Positions 22,278 through 33,701 of a stretch of 64,000 nucleotides of DNA are shown in pieces. Below the pieces are notes generated by a model that did no database searches, was not told the DNA's origin, and saw nothing but the letters and a program-made list of their open reading frames with translations. Within the stretch, counting starts at the first letter, position 1, and every line of letters begins with the position of its first letter. The translations under genes and the position numbers were made by a program. Source of the stretch: Caprella mutica (Eukaryota; Arthropoda; Malacostraca; Amphipoda; Caprellidae). The DNA is taken from contig CANNZV010001875.1 in assembly GCA_947561585.1 (NCBI GenBank), forward strand, positions 1 to 64,000, written 5' to 3'.

Positions 22278-23130
22278 CATGTTTGTATTTGGTTTGATTA
22301 TTCAATTACGATATACTTTTAAAGTAATGTTTCATTTCAAACCCAAATTCCCTTTTCTTTTTGTTGATTTAGTATCTTCAGTTTTATTTGTCGATATGTC
22401 AAGTATTACGAGTTATATATGTGAACCTCATTAAATTTGCTGTGTTAATAAAGTATGTAAATTCTGACAGAGATATCGTTAGCATCCATCGAAACACTAT
22501 AAGAGAAATTTCATGAATTTCAGACTGGTTCAACAAGTTTCACACTCCTGCAAGCATCTCGAAATTGGCAAAGTAACTCGTGCGTTCTCCTGGTCACGTA
22601 CACCACAAAAAACCTGAATGGCTCGCACTTTTAAACACTGAATTGTAGATATCTCGTAGAAATACAGCTATGTAATCAGGTAAATATAAAAAAGCGATTG
22701 AATGATAAGTTTATATTATATATACATAGGTGCTTAATAAGTTTGAGAGCACATTTCATCCAAATGTGTAATAATAATAATTACTAAAGAGATATATTAA
22801 AAAAATATTTTCTTATTTTGTAATCTCTATCGTAAAATTAGAACAATTTTTTTACTTTATTTATTGTAATTATTAAGAGGAATGAATTAAAGTTAAGAAA
22901 ATACCAAAATGTAATTACAGTTGTATTACAATGCTGGCTTGAATATTTTGTATTATAATATCCCATTTTCCAAGCATGTATTAATCGATTTCAAATTCTA
23001 GTTACATTTATATTCAAATTTTTTTCTAGTTCAACTGTCTTCATTCATGATGATAGAGTAGGATTATTGTTTATCCCTCAATAATTATAGTAAAAGGCAT
23101 TTCAGATTTATATCGAGAATATATATCCAA
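22278..23130. other. AT-rich intergenic stretch, nothing seen
   Basis: No reading frame, inverted repeat or promoter pair that I could support. Confidence 0.5.
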
Positions 23131-24062
23131 CGGGATCCGGAAAATGGATCGAAAGCAATTGATCGAAAACAATTTATCGAAAGCAATTGATCAAATTGAA
23201 AATTGATCGAATGGAAAATTGATCGAAAGGAAAATTGATCGAATGGAAAATTGATCTAAAGGAAAATTGATCGCACAATAATTGATCGAATGGAGAATTG
23301 ACCGAAAAAAAATTGATCGAAAATGATATTGGATCTATTTACACTAATTGACAATGATAACTAAAACCATGGATCACCAGAGAAACTTACTTGCAATATA
23401 TTCCAGCTAGTAGATCTTGTTACCATGATTTATATAAAATAATAATAATTTATACAAGAATAATATATAATAATAATTTATGTATAACATTTCTTCAATC
23501 AACTGTTTTTCTATAACAGAGAATTATATGCTTTAAAATATATTATAATTTGAAGAACTTTAAGTTTTCTTAGTTCTAGAATTTAGATAGTTCTAGATAA
23601 CGCGTGAAATGAAAGTTAAATAATTTATTAATTTACTATAGGTTTAACGTCTGTTTCGGAACCAAAAGCCATGACACTGACGGCAAAATGGAATTAAATA
23701 CAAGAGATAGGAAGAAGCAGTTAGAATGGAAATTGGATTCATGAACAAAGTCACTTAACACCGTCGGTGACAATGCTCATGGATGCAAAAAAGTTACTTT
23801 TTTGAGTGCAGTCACTTAGCAAGGAATGTACCAAAAAGGGACACTAAGCACCGGTTACAGCACTCACAGATGGAAGAAAAAAAATGAAGCTTATCTTTTC
23901 GACCAATTTTCCATTCGACCAATTTTCCTTTCGACCAATTTTCCTTTCGATCAATTTTCCTTTCGACCAATTATCCATTCAACCAAATTTCCATTCGATC
24001 AATTTTCCATTCAACCAATTTTCCATTCGATAAATTGTTTTCGGTCAATTTTCCTAGACCCA
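23131..24062. mobile_element. Foldback element, copy 2 (ATTGATCGAA-type ends)
   Basis: Begins CGGGATCCGGAAAATGGATC and ends with the inverse of GGGTCTAGGAAAATTGACC. It has the same short tandem repeats at both ends and the same internal sequence (GATGATAACTAAAACCATGG-like, AGTAGATCTTGTTACCATGA) as the element at 12980-14347, but is about 435 bp shorter because the part after the internal module is missing. The open frame at 23826-24083 is only a translation of the terminal repeats. Confidence 0.75.
23641..23890 (-). repeat. Dispersed module, copy E (truncated)
   Basis: Half of the ~500-bp module, from GGTTTAACGTCTG to the GATGGAAGA..AATGAAGC segment, where it runs directly into the terminal repeats of the foldback element. 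Confidence 0.7.
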
Positions 24063-24066
24063 TATC

Positions 24067-24973
24067 TAGTCCGGTCAATCTAGCTGAGAAAGTGGCTGAA
24101 TTGGAAAAAGAATATTAGAAAGCTAATTTTTCACATATGTTTCTTTATAGGTGTTGTTATATCACATAAAAAAAGTTTACCACTTTGTCATTGGATTTCG
24201 AAGTTATTGAATAAATTGATTTTGAAGGGTTAAAAACAGTGTTTCAATATCCGTGGAGTTTTTTGAAGCACTTTTCTGGTTAAAAAATGTCACTCCTTTG
24301 CTAATTGCAGCTAATGAAACGCATTTTATTTATATTTTAATTATAAGTCTACACAGTAGTGTGACAGTACTATCATTTAAATCATATTCCATATAATTAT
24401 GGCAAGGTACTCCTCTACATTGACCACAAATATTGGAGCATCGCAAGGAAATATCTGAATCAGGTACAACTTTTGGTACTACAATCCCCTTTACAGTTGC
24501 ATCTGATCATTTTCAAGAGGGAATATGGAGCAGGAGGTTAAGAAGTGTAAATTAGCATCAGCCTTTCATTTTAAATTATCCACCTAAATTCAAGAGGATT
24601 CAAATCATTCCCTATCCTTGCTTGAATCTGATGGAACACTCTCACCGAATGGAATGTTGGGTAGAGCATCTCAGGTTGGAGTGGTCTATTGTAATATGAC
24701 TTATAAGTAAAATATAAATAAAATGCGTTTCATTAGCCGCAATTAGCAAAGGAATGACATTTTTCAACCAGGAAAGTGCTTCAAAAAATAACTCCACGGA
24801 TATTAAATTACTGTTTTTAACCCTTCAAAATGAATTTCTTCAATAACTTTCAAATCCAATGACATAAAGTGGTAAACTTTTTTTATGTGATATAACAACA
24901 CCTATAAAGTAACATATGTAAAAATTAGCGAACTAATATTTTTTTCCTATTTTTCTCTAGTTTGACCGGACTA
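24067..24973. mobile_element. 907-bp foldback element, TAGTCCGGTCAA ends
   Basis: Left arm about 24067-24350 and right arm about 24698-24973 are inverted copies over about 280 bp (ends TAGTCCGGTCAA and TTGACCGGACTA), with a 350-bp loop. ATC lies on both outer sides. It starts within a few bases of the end of the previous element. No coding frame. Confidence 0.8.
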
Positions 24974-27900
24974 ATCCCACAAGTCAATAAGGCATATCCC
25001 AAGCAAAATAAACCCAATCTGCGAGACAAGCGTGGGACAAAATCCTCACTGATGCTGAAAGTTAATTAATAAGTTAAATGAAATGCATATACTATTCATA
25101 CATATAGACATTATTAAATTACAATACCATACAGCCTATTCTCCTAAATGTGCTCCACTTAGAATATCACTCGGTGGATTCACGTGGTGAATTTTCCCCC
25201 CCAAACTATTGATATCAGAAGATAATAGACCCTATTATATAATTACTGTAGTGAATGGAACATACCTTCACAGTTTGATTTTCGGCGATGAATCTTTTAA
25301 TGACAAAGGATTTGGTAAGAGTAATTGAACTATCGTAAAATGACCATTTAATTTTAAATTCATCTCATTTATTCATTTTTTCCTACATAAGTTATTATAA
25401 AGTGAAAATGTAGTGTCAGTTTCTATATGCTACATTTAGAGAGGATCATAGTAACAGTCTGACATTACATCAATCGTATAATATGGACGCGCGATGATGG
25501 CCAATTAGTCAGTACATAAAAGAATTTGCTAGGAATAAAGAGATTACTATTAAGTTTATTAGTTGTACATATTATATATCGGTAGTATTAATGAAACCGA
25601 TTGGGAAATTGGATTTTATAAATATTTCAATTAAACTCAATTTGCTTTTCAAAGTAGAATATATACAATTACATATCTTAAACATAGATACTTTAATATA
25701 TTGTCTAAATATTTCTAGGGTGTTCGTAAACTTCAGTTCCAGGCATATTGAGCTGAAATTGAAAATTTTAGGAGCTAAGTTTTTTAAGTTAAAATCATTT
25801 AAGTTAGCTATGTCATATTATTAATTCCACAGTGTGTAGCGAATTTAAATCATTTCAAATCATCTTAATTAGAATTTTTATCGTAAATGCAAAGTCAGTA
25901 AATTGAAATAGGTTGAGTAGAGATTGGAATATTCGATTAACTGCAGAGTGGACACTGAACAGTCTTTTTGAGCATAAAATTGATTTTAATTAAGGAGTTT
26001 AGCAATATTCATGTTCTATAAATTTTACTGAAAAGACTTGTATTAGCAAATTGTCAGTAATCTATAATAAAAAAATTATTTACAAATTGAATGATTATTC
26101 TATGTTTATCGATTATAGTCGTAAGTCGATATTTTCCATATAAATTTGGAATATTTTCAATTTTTTCGTCATTAAATATTAGATAAAAAAAATGGATAGA
26201 ACTCTCTGTCACGAATTCCTCACTATACTAAATCATATACAGAAATGCGTGATTTATTCATGACGCCAACATTAAAGTATGTCGCACGCGAATAATTTTT
26301 TGCTTTTAAGCAAGCAGAGAGAATGTGAATACATATATGATTTTCCCATTCTGTAGATCAGAATCCCAAGTCTATCGTAACAACTGCACATACAAAGTAG
26401 GTATAGTTTTATCACGATAAATGTGAAGCTTGCAGTGGCCAATTCGCCGTCATCAATTCAACTTAGTCTGAGAGAATGCTCGTGGGAAAGTTTAGTGCGC
26501 TATTTTCATTCATTTCAGGTAAATTTATCATAAAACGAAGGACGAGAGTTTTTGTATTCCAACAAGATATAAAAGATGGAGCATATAAGAATTGCTTTAT
26601 ATAAAAAATGAATTGTATCATCTAAATATAACATATTTCATGTTCCCACTTAAAAGTACTCTCAATCAACATTGCAATAAATTTCTTAAAAAAAATTATG
26701 CAAAATCTTTTTGAAATAATGGAGTTTTCCTTATATATTTTTTCTCAATACTTTTTTTTAAAGTTTTAATTTCTATTGCCAACTTAGTTTGTATGATGTG
26801 ACCTAGATATCATAATTTCATCGTTTTGTCAATTCAGTTTCATTATCGATTACACTTCACATAATAAGCGTTTGCAGAAATCTTTACGCTTATCAGAATA
26901 AATCCTCTATCTAAAAATCTGGAGAACAGATTTGTACAATATGTACAATTTATTTGACTAAAATTATAGTTTTCATATCACTCACCAAACTAAAGAAGAA
27001 GTTCGTCATTGACGTAGGTACTTATAGCAGCACAGTATATATGAAATTTGGAAATAGATTAACTCCGCGGCTTTCTGCAATATTGATTTAGGTAATTATG
27101 GATCGTGATGTCACCTAAAGATATTACTATATTTTATCGTGAAGTCCGTAAAAGATTTAAAATAAATTTGATAGATGAATTTTCCATAATTGAAGTTGAT
27201 CATGAATTTAGATATTTACGGTGTAATATCTCTATTAACTAGGAACTTTTTTATGAGAAGAAATGAATCTAACGTTCCTGAGTAAGAAGTGTTAACGTAG
27301 GGTTATAGGCATGGCATTGTTTCGTTCTTCACACAAAATAAACAAATCACAAGCAGGTATATAAGTATTTATCTCAATATATACTCGTGATTGTACCGAA
27401 ATTGTCATTACTCATATTTTCATATTTAGGGTAATTTGACAATAATTGTAGGTAGCCTACTTCTTATTCTTTCACTGCTTGTTTACCTATGACAGCATCA
27501 AAACTTTTTCTCTCTCATAAGAAAAAATGATCTTGTATTCCAGTTTGTATAAGAAATATAAAAGAACAGCAGTTTGTGCCATTTTTTAAAAGCATAAGTC
27601 ACATCATGTGTTTAAATAGCACTATAAACTATTTCATTAGCGAAATGATGAATAATTACAACAAAGGAGGAAAAATGAAAATGCAGTCCAGTACAGTTTT
27701 ATTCCATATCTTTGTTTAATATATCATATTTGAATAATCTTTTAGATTTTCTTATCAACAATCTAATTGATAATACAAAAATAATGTTGCACTTTACTTT
27801 CATTTGATAAACTCTATAGTCTATACAGTGCTCACAAGAAATAGAATATTGTGTTAAATTCGGTTGGAAACCAAATTTGATGTATATAGTGATTAGTTAG

Positions 27901-28758
27901 ACAAAGTAAGCAATGGTTTAGTATTTCTAACTGTACCTATTTAATCAGTACAGGTAAAGCTCTTACAGTGGACGATCTTATTATTACAAAGGACAAAAAT
28001 TGTCCGCTCTAGCGGACTGCAGTTAGCTACAACGAACTCTAAATTATTTGGTTTAACACATATTTTTCTTTCTTCTACCAAGTATCTAGTGAAACATTGA
28101 TGACTATCAGAGATATTACAAATGACATTCAACACCTAATATATTGTTAAGATTTTCATTATTTTGATTTTGTTACCCTTTTCCGCCACATTTTCTTTGA
28201 TTAGAAAATTTCAAAAGAAATTTGAAAAAAGGTGTGACTATTCTATATTCTATTTTAATATATTCTTCATTTATTCATTCCAAACGAATAATTAAGAATC
28301 AGAAAATGAAATACTTTATTCTTCTATTGTGTTCATTTTAATAAGCGATTATTAATTATGGTATGTAATTTATAGTTTGCATGTAGGTACATAAATATCT
28401 ACAGATATCTAAGTGAGGTTGAAAAATGACACCCTTTTTATATCATATTTTATAGTACTTTAAGCGACAGTTATACCTACCTTATTACTTCGTCCATTTA
28501 TATAAGTAAGATTTAAATCCCCAACTAAACTAAATAATGTATCATTACAACGAACGCTGATCGTTATACAACGAACGCTGATCGTTACAACGAACGCTTT
28601 TACGGTACATGTACTGGGCTTCAATTGTTTATAGATTCAAATGTGCCTAAATCTATCTATATACTTATGAAACAACAATTTTAGAAGCTATGTTGAGACA
28701 ACATCTAATTGCATTAAAGTAATTAACTTATGTTAATAATCAGACATGGCAAATTAGA
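24974..28758. other. Intergenic DNA between the two channel genes
   Basis: AT-rich, with only short chance frames (for example 25591-25824 plus and 27941-28135 minus). A perfect palindrome GTCCGCTCTAGCGGAC lies near 28001-28016 and a short tandem repeat at 28544-28602. The right end is the 3' flank of channel paralog 2. Confidence 0.5.
28544..28602. repeat. Three copies of ACAACGAACGCTGATCGTT
   Basis: The 19-bp segment ACAACGAACGCTGATCGTT occurs twice and a third copy is cut after AACGAACGCT. It lies about 160 bp beyond the stop of channel paralog 2. Confidence 0.7.
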
Positions 28759-31700
28759 CTAGGGTAACATTATTTTAGCTAATGACAAAATTGAGGTTCC
28801 AACAGTCACACCTAGTAAACTACCAGCATCACTTATGGCTTTCGGTATCGTGTATCTATCTTCTTCCTTGAGTAACAGAGTTTTTCTGGCTTTCTCCTCG
28901 GCAAAAGGCATCATGGTGACATCCAGAGTGGCAGATCCGGTGTACCTAGTTCCAGTTACAACAGAAGAGCCATGATGAATGATCCTATATTTCCCACACG
29001 CTTTTTGGCATATATCGAAGTATGAAGAAATTTCTTTTTTTGGCGAAATTTCAAACACATTTTCTTTCATGACAACCTTTGAGCCTACAATGAACTTAGG
29101 TAAGTTAGACATTAGCTTTGGAACTTTCGTATATTGAGAGCTGTTGCAGATAGGGTGGCTGTTTAACCATGTCATGTAAGGAAGTCTGCATTCATAATCA
29201 TCGACTATGAATTTTGAATAACATTTCATGACGCATGTATCATAATCGATAGGCATTTTATTTGGAGGCATGCCAAACATTGCGGTTGTCACTGTAGCTG
29301 TAGATTCGTGAATTCCAGAAATGATTATCATATCATTGGGATTCATCATGCCTCCATTTGAGTGAAATGTGATAAAAAGTTTAGGCTTAATTATAAATGT
29401 TCTTTTCTGAAACATTTTCAAATTTAAAAGAAAATAAGCTCTCGAGAAGAAGTCTGAACGATTCATGTTAATAGAAAAACAACGATTCATAAATGTTGTG
29501 GTCGGAATGAAGAAATCAGTACACTCTCCTCTGTCACAATCAAGATTAAAAATTTCTCCATTCATTATCCTTGAGAGAGATGTGTAGGAAATGATGTCAG
29601 AAAGATTCCATGCTGTGAGAGCCCAAATTTCATCAAGTGGTTTCTTCCAATTTCCCTTCAACTCACTTAAAACTTTTTCTATAAATTTTTCTTTCTCCGA
29701 CGAGGTTTTCAAGTTCTCAGGAAGTGTAAGATTGAGGCCTTCAATATAGTTAGGTAATTTTTCCATATCCAATGGGGGCCATCTACAAAATGTAATTGTT
29801 GGTACGTATTGAGGGTCCAAATCAACATATCTTTCAATAACTTCGGTTCGATGGTCTATGAAATACACTTTTATCTGCCAACACGTTAAAGCTATTGATA
29901 ACAGAGTGATCATTAATCTTGCAATTGTCTTTTTCTTTATTTTCCATGATGTACAATTCATTTTGAGCTCAAAGTAGTTGCACAAGGTACATAAGGACAT
30001 TCCAAAATATAAACCAATTGCACCGCCAAGCTGACAAAGCATGTCAAAACTTGTTATAAAATAGTACTCATTATCAATTTCAATATGTCTCCCAATGAGA
30101 TCTGGGTGAGAGAAATTTTCGGAACGATTACAAATGCTGATAACATTGGAAAATAAAGCCTGATCGTTTAGGCTATCGAGAACTCCTGTAGGAAGTACAA
30201 CCTGCTTTGAGAAGATCCATCCCCAAGTTTCGCTGCAAGGCTTCAAATCATCAACATCAATGTAAGGAGATACAAAAGGAGACTGTTGCAAAAGGGATTT
30301 CATGAAATATTCAACAGAACAGGAGACAATGGAACTTTCAATAGGTTTACATCCGAGCACTCGCGATGAAACACGTTTTGCTATAGCATTATTCAAATCA
30401 TCAGGTGAACGCAATTTCAATTCCCCCAAAGGAATTCTACCATTCTCTATGTGTCCAGCCTTCTGAACCACTTGTGTACTGTAACTTAGAATAATCAAGA
30501 GAAAATGGACCACTACTGCCTCGAGAGCAATCATGCCTACTGATAACATTAAAAGCTCTCTGTACATTTTCCTTTTTCTTGAACATTTAACAATCTTCCT
30601 ATCTTCAGCCGCATTCCATCCTGAAATTAGAAATTGAAAGAAAGATACACCTAAAAACAAACTGAAAATTCCTCCTAAATCGGACAAAAGTTGTGAAAAT
30701 GTATAAACTTCAATTTCCCTCCTTACTGCAACATGCGTGGTAGAAAGAGTCATTTTGATTTGATTCAGAGTCCCTTGGCTTTTACTCTGATGCTCGTATT
30801 CATATCTCTTACAGGGAGCCAAGCACTTGTTATTACAATATTTGGATGCTATTGAGTCTATAGAATGAAGATCATTGTCTGATATGCATACAGAATCAAT
30901 TTTTACATTACGCTGACCAAAAATGAATGGTTCACAATTGTAAATTTGCAGAGTGTTTCTTCTAAGACATTCTTGGAAGCAGTTACTCAGGAAGTTACTT
31001 TCTTCACTATCATCACATTTATCTCGAATTAGTTCATATTTCTTCTTTTTTATAATGTTTTCACTTCCATCGTTTGATATTATTGATGTAGCATAATTAC
31101 CGTCCATGAAAGCCTGGACATCTTCAAGAGACAGGCTGTTGATCTCATCCGTGACTTTAATGTGCTGTATTTGATGTGTTCCATGGTAAAATACATAAAA
31201 CTTTTCAATGAGTCTGGTGTTATAAATTATGAACTGCTCTAATCCACAACTTGATTGACATTCGGATTCGATAGCTTCACAATCATGTATAGGAATAAGT
31301 TCTGATGTATTTTGATAAACACATTTCGAAACTTTAGGCATTGGATTGAGTGTTATGAGCGTCTGAGTTTCATTAAGCTTCGGGAAATACGAGAAACATG
31401 GGCCGATATATGTGAAAGTTCTCTTCCATCGCTTTATGTTTGTAAAATCAAATATCCTTTTCTTACTGAAGATATTGTTCCGGACTTTCTTAACAAAATC
31501 CTTCAAATCCCAACCTGCATTTTCCCAAATGGTGTGCGCTGAAATGTTTCCATTTATTCCTCTTAAGGCCAAATAATTCTCCTTAACGGATATCATGTTT
31601 CCACTGATATCGAGGCCAAACTGTTTCAGCTTAAGTGGGTGGAAGGGAGGCCACGGGCAAACGGTCACAATCGGTAACTCTTTGTAAGAATTTTCTTGTC

Positions 31701-31866
31701 TGTAGGTCGAGAAGACAGTTTCACTCTTGAAATACGTGTAAATCTGCGCCGAAATTTGCAGAATACAAGCTAATGATACCGTGAATGTCACAATTTGAGG
31801 TAGATAGTTTCTGAATTTCTTTCTGCATCGCCGGTAGCATCGTTTAACTTGACATGAAAACATCAT
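28759..31866 (-). CDS. Three-unit DEG/ENaC (pickpocket-like) channel, paralog 2
   Basis: Single-exon gene, 1035 codons, ATG at 31866, TAG at 28761-28759. Architecture is the same as paralog 1: unit 1 TM1 ~23-46, ELPIVTVCPWPP at 63-74, GPCFSYF at ~155, TM2 ~392-416 with LSDLGGIFSLFLGVS (GVS 406-408); unit 2 TM1 ~436-462, short ectodomain, TM2 ~608-632 with CQLGGAIGLYFGMS (GMS 622-624, the clearest canonical copy); unit 3 TM1 ~650-670, VPTITFCRWPP, ectodomain with N-glycosylation sequons, TM2 ~1009-1030 with ISDAGSLLGVTVGTS (GTS 1023-1025). All three filters are G-x-S. It lies 8.3 kb upstream of paralog 1 on the same strand. Promoters are shared, so duplication occurred at DNA level and not by retroposition. 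A single chain with three pore units suggests an obligate pseudo-trimer; the ligand or modality is unknown. Confidence 0.93.
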   Translation of the reverse strand: MMFSCQVKRCYRRCRKKFRNYLPQIVTFTVSLACILQISAQIYTYFKSETVFSTYRQENSYKELPIVTVCPWPPFHPLKLKQFGLDISGNMISVKENYLALRGINGNISAHTIWENAGWDLKDFVKKVRNNIFSKKRIFDFTNIKRWKRTFTYIGPCFSYFPKLNETQTLITLNPMPKVSKCVYQNTSELIPIHDCEAIESECQSSCGLEQFIIYNTRLIEKFYVFYHGTHQIQHIKVTDEINSLSLEDVQAFMDGNYATSIISNDGSENIIKKKKYELIRDKCDDSEESNFLSNCFQECLRRNTLQIYNCEPFIFGQRNVKIDSVCISDNDLHSIDSIASKYCNNKCLAPCKRYEYEHQSKSQGTLNQIKMTLSTTHVAVRREIEVYTFSQLLSDLGGIFSLFLGVSFFQFLISGWNAAEDRKIVKCSRKRKMYRELLMLSVGMIALEAVVVHFLLIILSYSTQVVQKAGHIENGRIPLGELKLRSPDDLNNAIAKRVSSRVLGCKPIESSIVSCSVEYFMKSLLQQSPFVSPYIDVDDLKPCSETWGWIFSKQVVLPTGVLDSLNDQALFSNVISICNRSENFSHPDLIGRHIEIDNEYYFITSFDMLCQLGGAIGLYFGMSLCTLCNYFELKMNCTSWKIKKKTIARLMITLLSIALTCWQIKVYFIDHRTEVIERYVDLDPQYVPTITFCRWPPLDMEKLPNYIEGLNLTLPENLKTSSEKEKFIEKVLSELKGNWKKPLDEIWALTAWNLSDIISYTSLSRIMNGEIFNLDCDRGECTDFFIPTTTFMNRCFSINMNRSDFFSRAYFLLNLKMFQKRTFIIKPKLFITFHSNGGMMNPNDMIIISGIHESTATVTTAMFGMPPNKMPIDYDTCVMKCYSKFIVDDYECRLPYMTWLNSHPICNSSQYTKVPKLMSNLPKFIVGSKVVMKENVFEISPKKEISSYFDICQKACGKYRIIHHGSSVVTGTRYTGSATLDVTMMPFAEEKARKTLLLKEEDRYTIPKAISDAGSLLGVTVGTSILSLAKIMLP

Positions 31867-31888
31867 ATTTACAACAACGCAGAGATAT

Positions 31889-31952
31889 GGTCTTATTTGA
31901 GAGTCAGGCAGACGCGGTCTGAAGCAGGAAATGTTTCTCAGCAGTATTTATA
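31889..31952 (-). promoter_or_regulatory. Core promoter of channel paralog 2: TATA, Inr, DPE
   Basis: On the minus strand TATAAATA starts at 31952 (-32), the initiator TTCAGA sets +1 at 31920, and AGACC at 31893-31889 is exactly +28 to +32. The predicted 5' UTR is about 53 nt. Combined TATA and DPE at textbook positions is uncommon, and conservation between paralogs argues that all three matter. Confidence 0.72.
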
Positions 31953-33132
31953 ATGCAATTATTCCTTTGTATATTTATTCGAGTGAACTGAATTGCCATC
32001 ATCATCACTATTCTTCTGTTGTAATGATGTTAAATTGTTTTGTTCCAGCTGTCAGGTATGAGTCGTCACTCTTTATTGAATGGCTATATCAATAGCCACG
32101 TGACAATTATGAATGAAATGCAACAGACTTACTGTATCATTAATTAATATTTCGATAATAAATTTTAAAAATTCTTTGATATACATTATGTTTGCATAGA
32201 ATTGTATGTTACTGAAATAGTAACTAATATTCAAATATTATTGAAATACACAGTTGGCAACGCACGTGTTTGCTTTCAATCATTATTTCTTATTATTTCG
32301 ATTCGATACAATTTCGTCAATTGAACTATTATTGCATTTCCTCCTGCTTTTACTTTGATCGTATTCTCATGAATACGAAGTAGAATTTTTACTCATTGGA
32401 GAACATTTTCGAATAAATTGAAATAAATTTATTTTAAACTTGTTGATTATTACAGCATTTTACTTTCATGTGCTCTATATTTTTCTATTGAATTTAAATT
32501 GTTCATCCGATTTTGAATAAAAAAATAGGAATAAGGTGAATGCAGATTTAGAGAAAAATTACACTTGAACTCATGTGCGTGTTTCGAATCTACAACAATC
32601 TACAAATTTGATTACAGGGAGCATGGGAATTGTTCTCAGGGGGATACTCTACTGAAGTCAAAAGCTAGGCACACATTATTAGATGTTCAGAACATCTCTA
32701 TAGAAATCTCTACCTATGGTTAGTCACTTAGAAAAGAACAATTTGCTTGATGTAAACCAAAAACAGGGAAAACCTCTTTGATTGAAATCATGACGGAAGT
32801 AAAAGGTAAACTATGTTGACTTAAATTCAACTGTTCGTACGAAAAACTATATTTAAATCCTGACTGTTTTTTAGAGACCATAATTTAGAGGCTCACGAAA
32901 ATAATATAATGAAATACTGCTATATTTTAAGAAAATCGGAAATAATTTATTCTTGAAAAAACTAAGTTTTGACAACAGTGTTCAATAACTTTATCTTCAT
33001 GAAGTAACAGTAAATGTTTTTATAACAATTTTCGGGTCTTTCCCATTTGACGACCCCCACCAGATTTAATTTAAATTAATTTTTTTATATGTATTTTTGT
33101 CCATAGAATCCCAAAATCAAAACTGTTTTTTG
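31953..33132. other. Upstream region of channel paralog 2
   Basis: AT-rich with no supported gene or repeat. Any enhancers of the channel gene would be here but cannot be recognised by eye. Confidence 0.45.
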
Positions 33133-33650
33133 TAGAAACTAATAGTTTTTGAGATATGAAGGTTTAAAGTTATTTATTTCCTATGTATTACTGAAGGATT
33201 GAGAACTTTGAAAAAACTCGTATTTTAATTGAAATTACTCAAACAATATAGATTTTTTTACATGAAACAGTAATGTAGTTTGTTGTATCCGCTAGTTTCG
33301 GATACAACATTTTGGGGGGTGGGGGCGACACGCCCTCCGAAATACATATATCAAATATATTTCCAGTTTCCGTGATATTTTCAATTTATTACTTCAATGC
33401 TGATATATGTGTAATAGGGGGCGTGCCGCCTCCCATACCCCCCTGCCAGGTCATTAAATCATTAAACAATCATGAAGTGTACAGTACAATAAACTAGCGG
33501 ATACGACAATCTGCATTGCGGTTATCTTTTACCAAGTACCGTGGAAACACGAGTTTTTTCCAAGTTCCCAATCCTTCAGTGATACATAGGAAATAAATAA
33601 CTTTAAACCCTCAAATCTCAAAAAGCATACTCTTAAAAACCATTAGTTTC
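33133..33650. mobile_element. Foldback element with G-rich core
   Basis: Outer arms (about 33140-33225 and 33545-33645) are inverted copies containing AGTTATTTATTTCCTATGTA and GAAGGATTG-GAACTT-GAAAAAACTCG. Inside is a second pair, TGTATCCGCTAGTTT at about 33285 and AACTAGCGGATACGACA at about 33492, around a GGGGGGTGGGGGCG segment. A relative of the inner part lies at 45098-45265. Confidence 0.65.
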
Positions 33651-33701
33651 AAGAGGACACACTTAGGATCAAGAGGACACACTTAGGATCAAGAGGACAA
33701 A
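33651..33701. repeat. 20-bp tandem repeat, 2.5 copies
   Basis: AAGAGGACACACTTAGGATC is repeated twice exactly, followed by half a third copy. Confidence 0.85.

Noticed and set aside
24067..24973. Assembly fold-over artefact for the large inverted repeats
   Set aside because: The arms differ by scattered substitutions and indels and have distinct loops and end motifs, as in genuine foldback elements; long reads would settle it.
17386..31866. Assembly duplication of one channel gene
   Set aside because: Outside the 307-bp block the copies differ throughout in codons and flanks, so they are real paralogs.
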